A DNA stretch of 64,000 nt, from contig JAYKAV010002795.1 in the NCBI GenBank assembly GCA_035582835.1, forward strand, positions 799,188 to 863,187. The letters are read 5' to 3'. The notes under the pieces are model-generated. The model did no database searches, had not been told where the DNA came from, and saw only the letters and a list, made by a program, of their open reading frames with translations. Of this stretch, positions 50,325 through 61,787 are shown piece after piece; position 1 is the first letter of the stretch; each line of letters begins with the position of its first letter. Both the position numbers and the translations under genes were made by a program. The DNA is from Phoebastria nigripes. Lineage: Eukaryota; Chordata; Aves; Procellariiformes; Diomedeidae.

Positions 50325-50926
50325 TGTCCTGGTTTCAGCTGGGATAGAGTTAATTTTTTTCCTAGTAGTTGGTATAGTGCTATGTTTTGGATTTAGTATG
50401 AGAATAATGTTGATAACANGCTGATGTTTTTAGGTGTTGCTAAGGAGTCTACTAGTCAAGGACTTTTCAGCTTCCCATGCTCTGCCAGGTGCACAAGAAG
50501 CTGGGAGGGAGCATAGNNNNNNNNNNNNNNNNNNNNNNNNNNNNNNNNNNNNNNNNNNNNNNNNNNNNNNNNNNNNNNNNNNNNNNNNNNNNNNNNNNNN
50601 NNNNNNNNNNNNNNNNNNNNNNNNNNNNNNNNNNNNNNNNNNNNNNNNNNNNNNNNNNNNNNNNNNNNNNNNNNNNNNNNNNNNNNNNNNNNNNNNNNNN
50701 NNNNNNNNNNNNNNNNNNNNNNNNNNNNNNNNNNNNNNNNNNNAATGAATTCCTTGTTTTGCTTTGCTTGCGTGCGCGGCTTTTGCTTTACCTATTAAAC
50801 TGTCTTTATCTCAACCCATGAGTTTTCTCACTTTCACCATTCCTATTCTCTCCCCCATCCCACCGTGGGGGGAGTGAGCGAGCGGCTGCGTGGTGCTTAG
50901 TTGCTGGCTGGGGTTAAACCACGACA
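50325..50926 (+). mobile_element. Solo LTR of an avian endogenous retrovirus, with 5-bp target duplication
   Basis: The element begins TGTCCTGGTTTCAGCTGGGA and ends GGTTAAACCACGACA, so it has the TG...CA termini of an LTR. CCAGG flanks it on both sides (50320-50324 and 50927-50931), a 5-bp target duplication that suits ERVL-type integrations. ATTAAA at 50794-50799 is the likely poly(A) signal. I recognise the ends as a widespread avian LTR family. Inside it 227 bases are unresolved (N), but no gag, pol or env sequence flanks it, so it is a solo LTR left by recombination. Confidence 0.93.
50517..50743. other. Assembly gap (227 N) inside the LTR
   Basis: A run of N replaces the central part of the LTR, probably including the promoter part of the element. 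The spacing may be an estimate. Interspersed repeats commonly break draft assemblies in this way. Confidence 0.99.
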
Positions 50927-51785
50927 CCAGGGCATTGTACAACTGAACCCTGTAAATACTGAAGGATAAAGACTCTCTTGGCAATTGGCCGAAGGCTGCA
51001 TCACCCTTCTGGGGAGTGAGTGTTTCCTAATGCCTAACCTGAACCTCCTAAGCTCCAGTTTGTGTTTGTTGACCCTTGCTATATTGTCTGGCACGAGTGA
51101 GAAGAGTTTGGCTCTGTCATCCTTGTAACGGCCCTTCAAAAATTTATAGGCTACTCTTAGACACTGCTCAGCCTCCTTTCCCCCAGTAGAAGAGGTGGAG
51201 CCTTCTCTCCACCTCTCTGATAAATCAGCCCTGCTCCCTTTACTCTCTGGGCAGATCATGTGCCCCAGGCCCTGACCATCTTGGTTGCCTTGACTGGTCG
51301 CTCTCCAGTTTCTCCACATCCTTTCTGAACTGGAAGCTCAAAACTGAATGCAGTGTTCCAGGTGCAGCCTTCCCAGCACTGAGCAGAGGGACAATAACTT
51401 CCTTCTACTTTCTGGCTATGCTCCTCCACATACAGTCTAGCAAGCAGTTTGTCTTATTTGCAGTGAGAGTGACTGCCACCTCATATTCACCCTGGCATCC
51501 ACCATCACCACCTGTATTTGGCAGCAGGATTGTTGCTCTGCCAGTTTGCTCCCAACCTGTAGCAATGCAGGGGATAATCCTGACCCTGGTGCAGAATGAG
51601 TGAAGAGAAGGCTAAGGGTTGACAGATAGTATAACAACAGTTGACTCTTCCTCTATCAACATCCTGAGGTTTTGCTTGACCCAGTCTTGAAGTTTAAGGT
51701 CCTTCTGCACTGAGGTTCTGCCATTCAGCTTGTCAACCACCCCCCAATTTAGCATCATCCACAAAGCTGCTGGAGGTTTAAAGTC

Positions 51786-51890
51786 TGGTGCAATCTGGTC
51801 TGATCTCATAGCTCATGCTGCTTTGAGCTGGATGTTGAACTAGAGATCTCCTGAGATCCTTTGCAATTTGAATGATCCTGTGATTCTAGG
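51786..51890 (+). mobile_element. Short CR1 3' tail nested in the older CR1, opposite orientation
   Basis: CATAGCTCATGCTGCTTTGA, then GGATGTTGAACTAGAGATCT and CCTGTGATTCTAG, form the usual end of a CR1 3' UTR in + orientation. It lies between two parts of a - strand CR1 that would otherwise be contiguous, so it inserted into that copy. It is strongly 5'-truncated at about 100 bp. Confidence 0.75.
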
Positions 51891-52399
51891 TGGGTTCATA
51901 TCACAGTGGAAGTCACCAGCAAAGTTTTTGAGCCATATGGGCCCATGTATCAACCCCTGAGGAGTGACCCCAGCACTGCCAGCCACCAGCTGGATGTCAT
52001 GTCATTGATGACTATCCTCTGAGCCCAGCAGTCCAGCTGAACTGTCTGCTTTTCCAGCCCATATTTGCTCAGCCTGCCAATGAGACTGCTGTGAGTGATG
52101 GTGCAAGAGCCTCTTTAGTTTTTCATGGCTAGATGTGTTCTTCTGTTTCATCATTTTGCATGCACTCTACCAGTCTTTGCATGCTTTGCTTAAAGGTCAA
52201 TTAATGCTACTCCCAGAGCCTGTGTCAGGCTTGGAGACTAAGCTTCTGCGCCTGTCCCTCCTTTGGGCTTTGATCAGGGCTGTGTCACATCCTACTGCCT
52301 TCCACCACAATGAGCAATCCCAGACTGAGAACCCTGAGAACTCTACTGGGAGCTTTACTTTTCATCCCTTTCCCAGAAAAGCTCCTCTTTTCTTTTCTT

Positions 52400-52745
52400 A
52401 CATGTGCACACCCAGGTATATACACAGATGTAGGCATGCCCACACATACATGTGTATGCACACTTAGTTGTACACATGCATGCACACATATGCACACATA
52501 TGCACATTTGCAGTCATTCACATGTACGCATGCATACAGGCACACGCACATATGGATACACAGCCACTTACATACATATGCATGTATACATGGGCATACA
52601 TATGCATGCACATCGGCACGTACACCCACTCACACAGGAACATATACATATAGATGCATACATGTGGAAACAGCCCTATACAAATATGCATCCTCAAACC
52701 CCCACCATGCACACGTGCACACACAGAGGCACATGTACACATGCA
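52400..52745. repeat. Imperfect CA/TG and CATA-rich microsatellite region, about 350 bp
   Basis: Alternating purine-pyrimidine sequence built from CACA, CATA and TGCA units without strict periodicity. All frames stay open on both strands because the units code cysteine, histidine and methionine or threonine and tyrosine runs. These overlapping open frames are not genes. Long alternating tracts of this kind can adopt Z-DNA. Confidence 0.9.
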
Positions 52746-52796
52746 CAGCTACAATGATAGTTTATTGCCTCACCATCCTCTACATTCATCCCACTT

Positions 52797-52960
52797 GNTG
52801 CAAAGGGCATCAGCTGGATCCCAGTCTCCAAATAGTCATCCACCAAGCGTCTGACCTCTGTAAATATGCCAGGACTTAAAAAACTGCTGTGAAACATAAC
52901 AACGTACAGCAGCAATGCCCAAATGATTCCTGGGACAAGATACATTCTTATCCTGGTCAT
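52797..52960 (-). pseudogene. Protein-like block with a membrane segment, unrecognised
   Basis: A frame beginning at an ATG (52958-52960) reads MTRIRMYLVPGIIWALLLYV, which has the make-up of a signal anchor or membrane segment. It continues with SPGIFTEVRRLVDDYLETGI and an acidic stretch interrupted by an N. Beyond about 52758 the frame runs into the CA/TG repeat and loses meaning. I do not recognise a family. It could be the membrane end of the decayed gene suggested by the blocks at 53734-54060 and 54243-54638, or chance. Confidence 0.25.
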
Positions 52961-53733
52961 CTTTTCACCATGCTAGATGTTAGTTTGGACCAATGCCATG
53001 GCATCCAGCCCCTAGGGTTGCCTGAAAAGCAGCAGAGGTGTCAGTGGCAGGGCATTGGGTGTGTGATGACATCTCTGTCCTACCAGGGATCCATCCCATG
53101 ACTCATCTTGCAAGCACAGGTCAGAGATCCAGGCCAGGTACTGACTTTCTCTCACCTGACCAAGGTCTCCTCATTTCAAGGACATCCAAATAGGACCTAC
53201 TACCACCACAGCTGACGAACAGTGCAAAGAAGGTCATGATGAGGAACCTGTTGACTACCTGGAGGAAAGATTCATTTTCCAAGCTGTGAAGACACTAGTG
53301 ACCATTTTCATTCTCTTGCTTAAGATCTATGATACCTGCGGATGGACTCTTGAGGATACGGATGCACTGTCCCAGAGTGGATGCACAGTCTGTGGTGAGA
53401 ACATCTGAAGAGTAAGGAAGAAGCTACTTGTGATGGTGACTCCATGGGAAAGTGAACGTATGCACTTCTGGAAAAGGTGAAGCATTTCAGAGATGTATGA
53501 GTCAGACTCAGCTTGGCATCTGACTGTGATACAGTCTGAAGCATAACATATGAGATAGATACCTTCCATAGGACCCATCACCCTACTGTCTTCCCAGCAT
53601 CTCATGTTCCTCCTGCAGTCTGATCTGGGTTGCACTCATGAAGCAAAGTCAGGCAACATGAAGCTTTGTACATTCATTACAGTGACTCTTGTAAAGTGTG
53701 ACTCTTCAGGCACTCTTTTCTCCTTTCCAGTCA

Positions 53734-54060
53734 ACTTCTGTGCATCACTAGCTTTGGTTCTAGCACTTCAATGCCAGTAAATACTTCAATTCTCATGTGA
53801 ATTGAGATTATTTCTGTGGCTGGGATTTTAAAAGTCACAAGGATTTGGTTGGCAGAACCTGCAGGGTTGATCCAGGGGCCTGCAAGGGAAGATACCACCT
53901 GCCAATAAGAAATGTAGCAAAATCACAAGTTTATTGTTTCTGTCCACTCTATGCAAAATGTCAGGTTATCGCAAGCATTCATCAGGGTTTCTCTGTAAAT
54001 CAATCATGATGATTTTCCTTCCTGGTTCTCAAAGTAGAGACACCCAAGAACAGCTTGTGT
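53734..54060 (-). pseudogene. Protein-like block, unrecognised, with two in-frame stops
   Basis: Read on the - strand, a single frame gives TQAVLGCLYFENQEGKSS, a TGA (54004-54006), then ETLMNACDNLTFCIEWTETI, a second TGA (53923-53925), and then NPAGSANQILVTFKIPATEI followed by a hydrophobic, beta-strand-like stretch to the TGA at 53731-53733. An AG acceptor-like site (CTTCCCTTGCAG) lies just before GPWINPAG, so the second stop could fall in an intron. Residue make-up and spacing look like an extracellular beta-rich domain. I cannot name it. Confidence 0.3.
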
Positions 54061-54242
54061 AGTTACTGGTAGTTTCAGGTGACCTCCCTGACCCTAACCC
54101 AACCTCTTCTGCTAAATGCTCTTTGCTCCCATTGTCATGTGCAGGCAAACACTATTGGGGTAAGAAAAGGACGACCAACCTTAAATCTGACACTGAAGGC
54201 CTTCCATCCTCCCTTCAGATGACCATGCACACTGCACAGTCA

Positions 54243-54638
54243 TACAGACCATCTGAGGTGATATTTAGGGGGGTCCAAGAGACTGGGACTATTGGTAGGC
54301 AGGATGACTGATGTTGAAAGAAGCATGGTGGATCCATTGATCTGGGTGGGCTTAACAACAGTTGCTACTGGCATGACACCCCATTTGTAAGGCTCGGTGA
54401 CACACTTGTGTTACTTGATCTCAACACCAGGCACTCTGAAGAGCTCTGAGATATTTACTAAGTTGAAATATTCTTGATTTGTTATGCAGTTTGGTGGGTC
54501 TTCAGAAGATTTACAGAGCCTCCAAGCTTCCCAAGACAATGGGCTGGCAATAGGATCATGAAACCACATGCTGATCCTGTAACCACAGAGACAGGGCAAA
54601 GCTAGTATTTGCTTCAGGGGGTCTCCTGATGAACTGGC
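54243..54638 (-). pseudogene. Protein-like block of 132 codons, unrecognised, one in-frame stop
   Basis: The - strand frame is open except for one TAA at 54411-54413. Before the stop it reads GYRISMWFHDPIASPLSWEA and YFNLVNISELFRVPGVEIK. After it comes HKCVTEPYKWGVMPVATVVK and then INGSTMLLSTSVILPTNSP. The composition (balanced hydrophobics, two NxS/T sequons, spaced cysteines and tryptophans) is unlike the repeat-derived or GC-rich shadow frames elsewhere. The part before the stop and the part after it both look coding-like, as expected of one gene with a nonsense mutation. The family is unknown to me. Confidence 0.3.
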
Positions 54639-57600
54639 TCAAGGCCTGGAGTCTTTTCTCTGCTGTATCCTATTCATTTTAATCAAGTTTCCTCCATGAT
54701 ACATCATCATGGAATATGGTGCATTCTTTCCTACTCATTTGTCCCTAATGAGCCATACACAACTATCTTTCTGTAAAATAATTTTTCCTGAAATTCCTAG
54801 TAGAAGATACTGGACAGAAAGCCATGGAGACTGCCGTCCTATCAGTCCTCAAAGCAGACAGGCCATAGGCATTATAAATGGAGACATCATTGCTCTGTGG
54901 ACAGTGCATGGCAGTAAGAATGAGGACTCATTTTGTATGAATGGCTTTGCCCTGGGTCATCAGAATGATTTTTGGCAAGCTGAAAGTCTCTTGAAAGTGT
55001 TTAAATCTTTAAAGAGGGAAAAATTTAAATGTCTGCCATGGAAGACTAGTGAAGAGGGCACTGAAGTATGGCAACTGTGAGCAATATTTTACTTGGGGGC
55101 TCCAGGAGTTTCCAGTCTGACAAAAACTGCTTGTGCAAATTTCTGCAGGGAAAATTTTCAGGGAATCAGCACACATATGCTGAATGTCCTCAAGTGCGAG
55201 ATTCTTGGGGGAATTTGAGCTCAGTGGTATACACTAAGAACATGGAAAGCAAAATGTCTCCTTTCATGGCTTCCTCAGAAGGACCAAGACAGGATCCAGG
55301 TCCCAGACACTTGATTGCTTTCTTATTCTTGCCAGGAGCAGGTGAAGTTACTGACAACGACCAGGGCTGAAACAGGTATGGCTCCTTTGAAAAATCAGGA
55401 AAAAAGCATTTTTGGAGGCATCCAAAAGCATTCTTGCATCTTCTCCAACTCAGCATGCTGCTCTGGACCACTTTGATGGTTGTACAGAACAAGTGCGATC
55501 CAAAGCCAGGTCTAACCCCCTCGATACCTGCTCAGTTACCACTTGACAGGCAGGAGAACTTGCTGGGGGTTAAGCAGCAAGGTTTGACAGTTATTGTCTG
55601 CTAAAGTGAGCAGCCGAGCCTAATGCGTGGTCATTCATTACAGACTTTCTGAATGGTCAGCTGCAGTATTAGAGCTGGTCAAAGGTCTCTACAAACATTT
55701 ACGATCCATTAAAAGCTAACCTTTCTGTGTGTATGTTTGAGCTTTGAGTTCTTGAATAGCTGCGGGCTATGCATAAGACTCGGTGCTTCTCTGGGGGTCT
55801 ATTACACTGTCAAACACAGCTCAGCCTTCCTAAACGCCCGAGCAGCATTCCTGAAGTGGACTCTCCCTCCCCGCCTCCCATCACTCCTCCAGGAGCCTGA
55901 AAGCCGTGAACAGCTTGCTGGCAGCTGGACATTCCTTATGGGCACTGTCAGGTTTGCTGGTCCTCTCCCTCCAAAAATAAACAGCAAAATGTATTTGAGA
56001 TCAGAGCTTAGTAGGAAATGGTTTTCTTTCCTTCCCAGGGCAAGTTTTCAAAGATTTGGAATTTTTCCCATCATATACTGTGATCAAAGCAAAAACTGTG
56101 GAGTGTCAGGGTGAGCTGACAGCCTGATTTTTCAATGGGGTCAATCAGATTTGTCATTTTGGGAACATTTTAAATGGAATGATGAGAACAACTTCTTTTC
56201 AAAACCCAGAGAAGTGCTGTTTTAGGGACAGTGACTTTATCAAAGCTTGTGCTTTCTATGCTCTCAGATGACACTTGGCTATTGATGCTGTGTGCCAGAG
56301 CCAGGCAATCCTCCTACTTTTCTCCAAGTCCAAAGTTTACTGTGAAAAAGCCAGCAGCCTCAGGTTCACCTCTCCTTTGTCATGCACTCAGCTTTGCATT
56401 GTTTTTTTAAATCCTGTGTCAAAAGGCATGCTGTCCACTTTTGCTTTGCAAATGGGATTTCTTTTGTCTTTCCCTTCCTTCCATTTCTCCCCTATTTTCT
56501 AGTTCTCCCTCATTTAATCACCTCTTTCCTACCTCAAGGTTTTAGAGATGCTTCTGGCAAACAGCTAATGTGCCTTACTTTGCAGGCAGCCTTGTATCAC
56601 CTGTGATTTCATGGCTTCTAGTTTGGAGCTAGCTTGCATTTGGTGATTTTGGCTTGAAGTGTTGGCATAATGAGCTGGCATTTGCCTGAAAATAAAGCAT
56701 AACATATCTTTAGGAGTGCTTACATGTGACAAAAGGGATTTTTTTGCTGGCACTTAGGACTGCTCAAATTATGGCTACCTTGGGAGGGACTAGAATACTG
56801 TGAATTCATACACTATCTGGTGTGCAATGATTTTCTTATCTAGATAGTCCTCAGACCTTTGAAGCTGGCAGTTTTGGGTCTGAGTTTTTGAGCTGATTCA
56901 TTCTTTTTTGGCTTTCAAAAATTTCAGACTTCAAATAAAGCACTTACATCTATAAATAGGTACAGAAACAATGCATTTGAGTTTCAAAGCTGCTGAAGGA
57001 CTGTTCCTCACACTGCTGCTACTGGTTTTACCCTCACAAGGGGAGAAGGCAAATATGCATACCAAATTCTTCGTACAGCTTTATGTTAATATTGCTCTGG
57101 ATGAAGTGAACTATAAAGAGTTTAAAAGAGGAAGAACATGGGAAATGGAAAATGAAAGGAACAAAAAGCTTTTCCCTATTGAGGAAGGTTCTTCCAGAGG
57201 ACTAGCACGTCCCTGAATAAAGGAGGCATCAGCCAGCACTAACACCTATCCAAGGTCTGGCCAGGAGAGATCAGCAGAGTTCAACTGCAGGGACAACCAA
57301 GACAGCCACAGCATTAAATCAGACTCACAAAATAAGTAGAAAGCATCTCAGAATGTCCCCATCAAAGCCTAATTATCTGCTGACTTCTTAGACATGAGAG
57401 AATTTTCTTTGTCTATTTAATTTCATGCTTATCATCAAACTAGTCATTAAATGGCTGAGTATTAGGGGAAAAATTCAAGGCTTTCTGGTCTGTCTTGTTT
57501 AATCCTTCAGCCCTTCCCTTCCCTCCTCCCCGTCCCACTTTCTCTCTGGCACAGTCAGGCAAGGGGAAAGCAGGCAGGGTGTCGTGCTGGGCAATGTGGC

Positions 57601-59634
57601 ACAATCTCTGCATTGTGGTCTCGAAATGGGCAGAATGTGAGGGTGCACAATCCCAGGTAAAGGCTAGGATGGAAAATCCTCCAGTGCCACGTCAGAGCTC
57701 AGCAGTGCAGCTCTGACTGCTGGCAATATGTACTTTGCATCCCATGGGATGTAGCAGAATTGCAGAGGCCTCTAAGAGTGGGATGAGACCCAGAGGTCTG
57801 ATCATTATAAGGAAAATTAATTGTCTGGGAGTCAGGTAAATTGTTAAAAACATAACCAAAATGTTTAAACAGCAAATGATACTGGGCTTTCCTGTCTCAT
57901 AACATATCATTGGGGGATATTACGTGAAATTGGAAAATAAAGACATTTCAGTCACTGAAAGGCTTTTCTATGTAGGACGAATCAAGGATGTAGAACTGCT
58001 GCTTTGGGATATCTTTGAAACCAGGAACATAGAAATATTTATGTAGAGATCAGCTATTTAAACTGATGACAACACTGTCCCCCTGGAATGAATTACTGCT
58101 TTAGGTCTCGGCTGCTCTTCAGCTAGACTGTTTGGAGGCAACGGGGGTAGGATACAGCCTGTAACAGCTACTTGCAGCCATGTTTGAAGAACCTTGTTCT
58201 GGCCACGGCAGGATTTTGGCTTAGATAGACCAGGACCCATCCAGTTAGGCAATTCCTAGGTTCACAAGTATTTGCGGCAATGTCCTGTCTACTTTCCCAG
58301 TGCGATGTATTTCCTTCTGAGGGGACATCACTGCAATACTCACTGTCCAATAAGATCATACAGCAAGACAGTCCCATCTACAGGATCCTTGATTAAGTGT
58401 TTTGCCTTGATGCCAACTACTGCTGCTTTCTGCAGTTTGGTTACTAATGTCAAGGAGGAACCATTTCCCCAGCAGCGGTCTCCAAGCCTTAAACTTTTGA
58501 CCTGAGCTAATTACTGAATTCACTTTATAGAAGTAATGAGGTTCTGAGCCTCTGCAATGCCTTGGAGGCTCTAGAGAGTCCGAGCCAAAACCTGAGCTCC
58601 CTAATCAGTTCTGACTGTTTTTTTATTCATTTACTGAGTGCCCTGAGGCACTGCCGCTCCTTGAGCTCTCTGGGAGGAGCTGCAGTGCTGCTTCTCCTCA
58701 GTCTGCAACCGGGCAAAACATCCCAGTTCAAGGCTGCAGGTATACTCAGCACCTTAGTAATGAAAGGAGGAACCAGTGGTCAGACAGCAGGGACAAGAGG
58801 GTTGTTCTCTAGTCTTTTCTCAAGTCTACTATTAGACAACTTGGGTCTCCTCCTCCTGCCTCAAATTCTCCAACAAAGAAACTGATAGCACTTTTGATAT
58901 CTGTGGGTAGTATAATGATGAAAGAAGGTGAAGTGTTGCTGTACAGGACCATACATGGACACTGGCAGCAAGACCACGGCTGGGAACAGGCTCCCACACT
59001 GCAGAAATGTGTTCCTGTGCTCTGGTCAACTTGTGCAGTCACCATCTCCCTCCTTTTGCTGAGTTCTTCCCACCCAGTATAGACAGGCCTTAACCAGCGC
59101 TCCAAAACTTATCCCATCCTGTCTTTCGCTGGGAAGATCCAGGAGCTGTCAGCAGCTGAAGAAGAGCTGGAGACCTGTGCTGAACCCCTCAGTCTCCAAG
59201 TCCATCACTGTTCTCAAGTTGCTCACAGAGCTAATGGTCCTGGCTTCCCCTCTCAAAGGATTGCTCTTGCCCTTGTGCTTGCTTTGTTTCTCCCTCCAAC
59301 TCTTATATGCAGTAGCACCCACAGGGCTGAAACCTTGCTGAGTGGCAGGAGAAGGTGTCTGTGTCACCCAGGTAAGGATGCTGCTGACCAAGTTCTAGCT
59401 CCAGCCCTCAACTCCAGCAAGTAACCTCCCACTCTGGGGTGGTGTGTGGAAAAGAGCATCCCCACTTCCCAAGAGGGTGATGGAGAGGGGAAGGCATGCT
59501 GTCGCTGGCTACCCTCATGACCATTTTGAGGGAAGAAACAGCTAGTGGTTCTGCAGGCAAATGTGACCTCCTGATGCCAAGTCAGCTGTGTTGCCATGGT
59601 GGTCTCCTGCTGAGCCTCAGTGAGCCTCATCAAT
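54639..59634. other. Region without a recognised gene
   Basis: Open frames occur on both strands. The + frame 54709-55080 overlaps a fairly open - strand frame, so at most one can be real. A + frame at 56971-57216 starts with a signal-peptide-like MHLSFKAAEGLFLTLLLLVL, and TATAAATA lies only about 15 bp upstream of its ATG, too close to be its TATA box. A - strand stretch near 58860-59010 is also somewhat protein-like. None has splice or domain support. Confidence 0.35.
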
Positions 59635-59712
59635 GGGCAGTGTGGGACCCCAAGCTGAGCCACGCTCCACAGTGGGCAGTGTTGGACCCCATGCTGAACC
59701 ACCCACAGCCAC
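59635..59712 (+). repeat. Two-copy tandem duplication, 39-bp period
   Basis: GGGCAGTGTGGGACCCCAAG followed by CTGAGCCACGCTCCACAGT recurs 39 bp later as GGGCAGTGTTGGACCCCATG and CTGAACCACCCACAG. Because 39 is a multiple of three, frames through it show a repeated peptide on the - strand (QHCPLW/PHCPLM-like), which has no other sign of coding. Confidence 0.8.
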
Positions 59713-60639
59713 ATCCTTTCTGCTCATGGCCGAGTACAGGCAGAAGGAGTTTGCATCTGCCTGACAAATACTCCAGCCCTTATGTGTTTAGCCCTGCAGC
59801 ACGGGCAAGAGCAGTGTCGGCTTGAGCACACGAAAGGCAGGGCTCCCACATTACAGCTGCCAGAATGCAGGAATGGACCTGATGCTGCTGTAGATAGAAA
59901 TAAAGCAATCCTGGTTAGGAGGAGGGAGAGAGATTTACATTGCAAATCTGTACAAGGTTGAGCGTCAAGCACGCAGGGCCAGCACAGAGTCATTAATGTG
60001 GTCTTGGCAAACACAGCTCCCCTTGCCGAGAGTGATGTGGCTGGTAATTACATAATGATGCCACTTTTCTTTCTGCTTTTCCTCTGCCTCATTTCAGACA
60101 GATGGTTAGCGATTCAGAGAAAAAGTGGATACTTTGTGAGCATCCTTGTGTTCAGCCTTACAACTGAAATAATGTTATTTTAACACGCAGGTTTGAGAGA
60201 TCACCTTACCTGACACAGGCCGGAGGAATTAACCTCAGCATTTGCAATAAAAACGATATTTTTTTTTCTAGTATAAAGATTCCCTAAAAATACATGTCAT
60301 ATTTCTAGTTTTAACTCATAATCATGGAAGTGAAGCTTGTGGCGTCTGAAATGCTTGAAAAGCAGGTGTTTTACAACAGCCGTAGCAGGAAAGTGAAGTG
60401 GGCTTGGGGAAGCAAGAGTGGTTCTCCCAACCAGCCTGTGATATGTACAGTGGGGAGAAGAGTCTTGGCAGGTGGAAATGCACCAAAGTCTTTTGCCATC
60501 AGTGGAGACAGGCTGATTTTGCATCACTTGCTGTGAACAAAGAACTCACCTGGTTTGGAGGCTGCAGGGAAGTGATGCAGAAAGATCTGTGACTGGACAG
60601 GTAGAGATAAGCTGTGAATGCCTGTTACCAACACAGTTT

Positions 60640-60712
60640 TATAATAATCTATAATTATATAATTATAGTATATATTTTTATATAATATTATATAATTTTT
60701 ATAATTCATCAA
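60640..60712. repeat. AT-rich (TATAAT)n low-complexity stretch
   Basis: About 70 bases of nearly pure A and T with ATAATTATATAATTATAG-like units, partly self-complementary. It explains the asparagine/isoleucine/tyrosine-rich open frame on the - strand. Confidence 0.9.
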
Positions 60713-61787
60713 ATCATCCACCAGGAGTTAAAACTGTATCCTGGGAAATTCCGATCCACAAGGATAGTAAGCTACCGCCAATTCAGTGATGGATATGGCC
60801 AACAGAAAATGATCTTGAATTTCAGGTACTTTTCCAAAACCAGGAAGAAAAACCGATAAAAACCTTGTTAAAAAAATTAATGTCTTCATGATGTGTTGGT
60901 CACCTTTCACTCCAGTCACCTTTCATATTCAGCCCTCCCACTTCCTCCATAGACTCCCACACCTTTCACTTGCACCTTGTGCTCAGATTAGCTTGCTGGG
61001 CATATTGCTCACTGTCAGCAGAGCAGCTGTGAGCAGCATGACCAGGGAGGTGAGCATCCTGGCTAGTCTCATGAGACATTGGTTTACCAGGGACTAAAGT
61101 GATTATGGATTCCTCCCAACATGGGCAATCCAAAATCACTTGAAGAGTGCAATGAAACCTGGAGCTCTTGTGCCACCCATCATAGCCCCAGCTGCTGCAC
61201 CATGCTGCAACTAATTGCACCATGATGCTTGGGTCACTGGAACAGTGTTGGAAAACTTGAAGCAGCAATAAAGTAAATCCATTTCATTAAAACAGGGAAG
61301 ACTGGTAGATGTAATTTTGCAGATCTCATTTGTTGTTAAATAAACCTGCCTTGTACTGGGGCAAGTAAAACCCTGCTGCCAGTGCAATCAATGACTGGAG
61401 TGGGCAAATGCAACTGAACCTGGAAGAAGACTGAATTGTACCATAAGAGGTGCAAGGTTGGCTGCTGGAGGTAGATTTTTTTGCAATTAGACCATCTAGT
61501 CTGGTCAGGAAAAGCAGATAAGCTTTAGGAAAAACAAGCCCTTCTTTGAATTTGAAATAGAGGTAGCAAATTGACAGATAGCTCAGGATAGTGAACAGAG
61601 CAGTACAGCAGGGCCAAGCTAATCACTGGAGATAAGATCTCCAACACAGTGATGCGACAGGCAGCCTAACAGCTCCTGCTGTGGCACCTTCCCTCTCCCT
61701 GCAGACATCCTGGCAAGCGGGTAAATGCCACCGCACCAGTGGAGTGACCTCACTTCCAAGGGGACATCTGCAGTTCCAGCTGCCTGC

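Larger units (their letters stand above)
50222..52115 (-). mobile_element. Old CR1 LINE, interrupted by a solo LTR and a second CR1 tail
   Basis: Outside the two insertions this is one degraded CR1 in - orientation. 50222-50319 is a worn 3' UTR. 50932 to about 51785 reads as the ORF2 C-terminus (FLKGRYKDDRAKLFSLVP and RFRLGIRKHSLPRRV) and then as CR1 sequence related to TTTAGCATCATCCACAAAGC. About 51891-52115 continues into the RT region (GTGACCCCAGCACTGCCAGC, CACCAGCTGGATG). Frames are broken by many stops. The order is continuous across both insertions, which shows they came later. Confidence 0.85.

Noticed and set aside
52285..52879. Open frames of 100-190 codons on both strands with histidine/threonine or cysteine/methionine/valine patterns
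   Set aside because: They are translations of the CA/TG microsatellite; every frame is open because the repeat lacks stop codons.
53320..53640. Protein-like - strand frame as another exon of the suspected decayed gene
   Set aside because: Neither of the two overlapping frames is convincingly better than chance, and neither has clear splice sites.
54709..55080. 123-codon + strand frame
   Set aside because: It has no domain or splice support, and the opposite strand is about as open and in the same frame as the neighbouring protein-like block. I prefer the - strand reading but cannot prove it.
56971..57216. Signal-peptide-like + strand frame with TATAAATA upstream
   Set aside because: The TATA-like site is only about 15 bp from the ATG, so it could not direct a transcript containing that ATG. 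There is no family match and no further exon.
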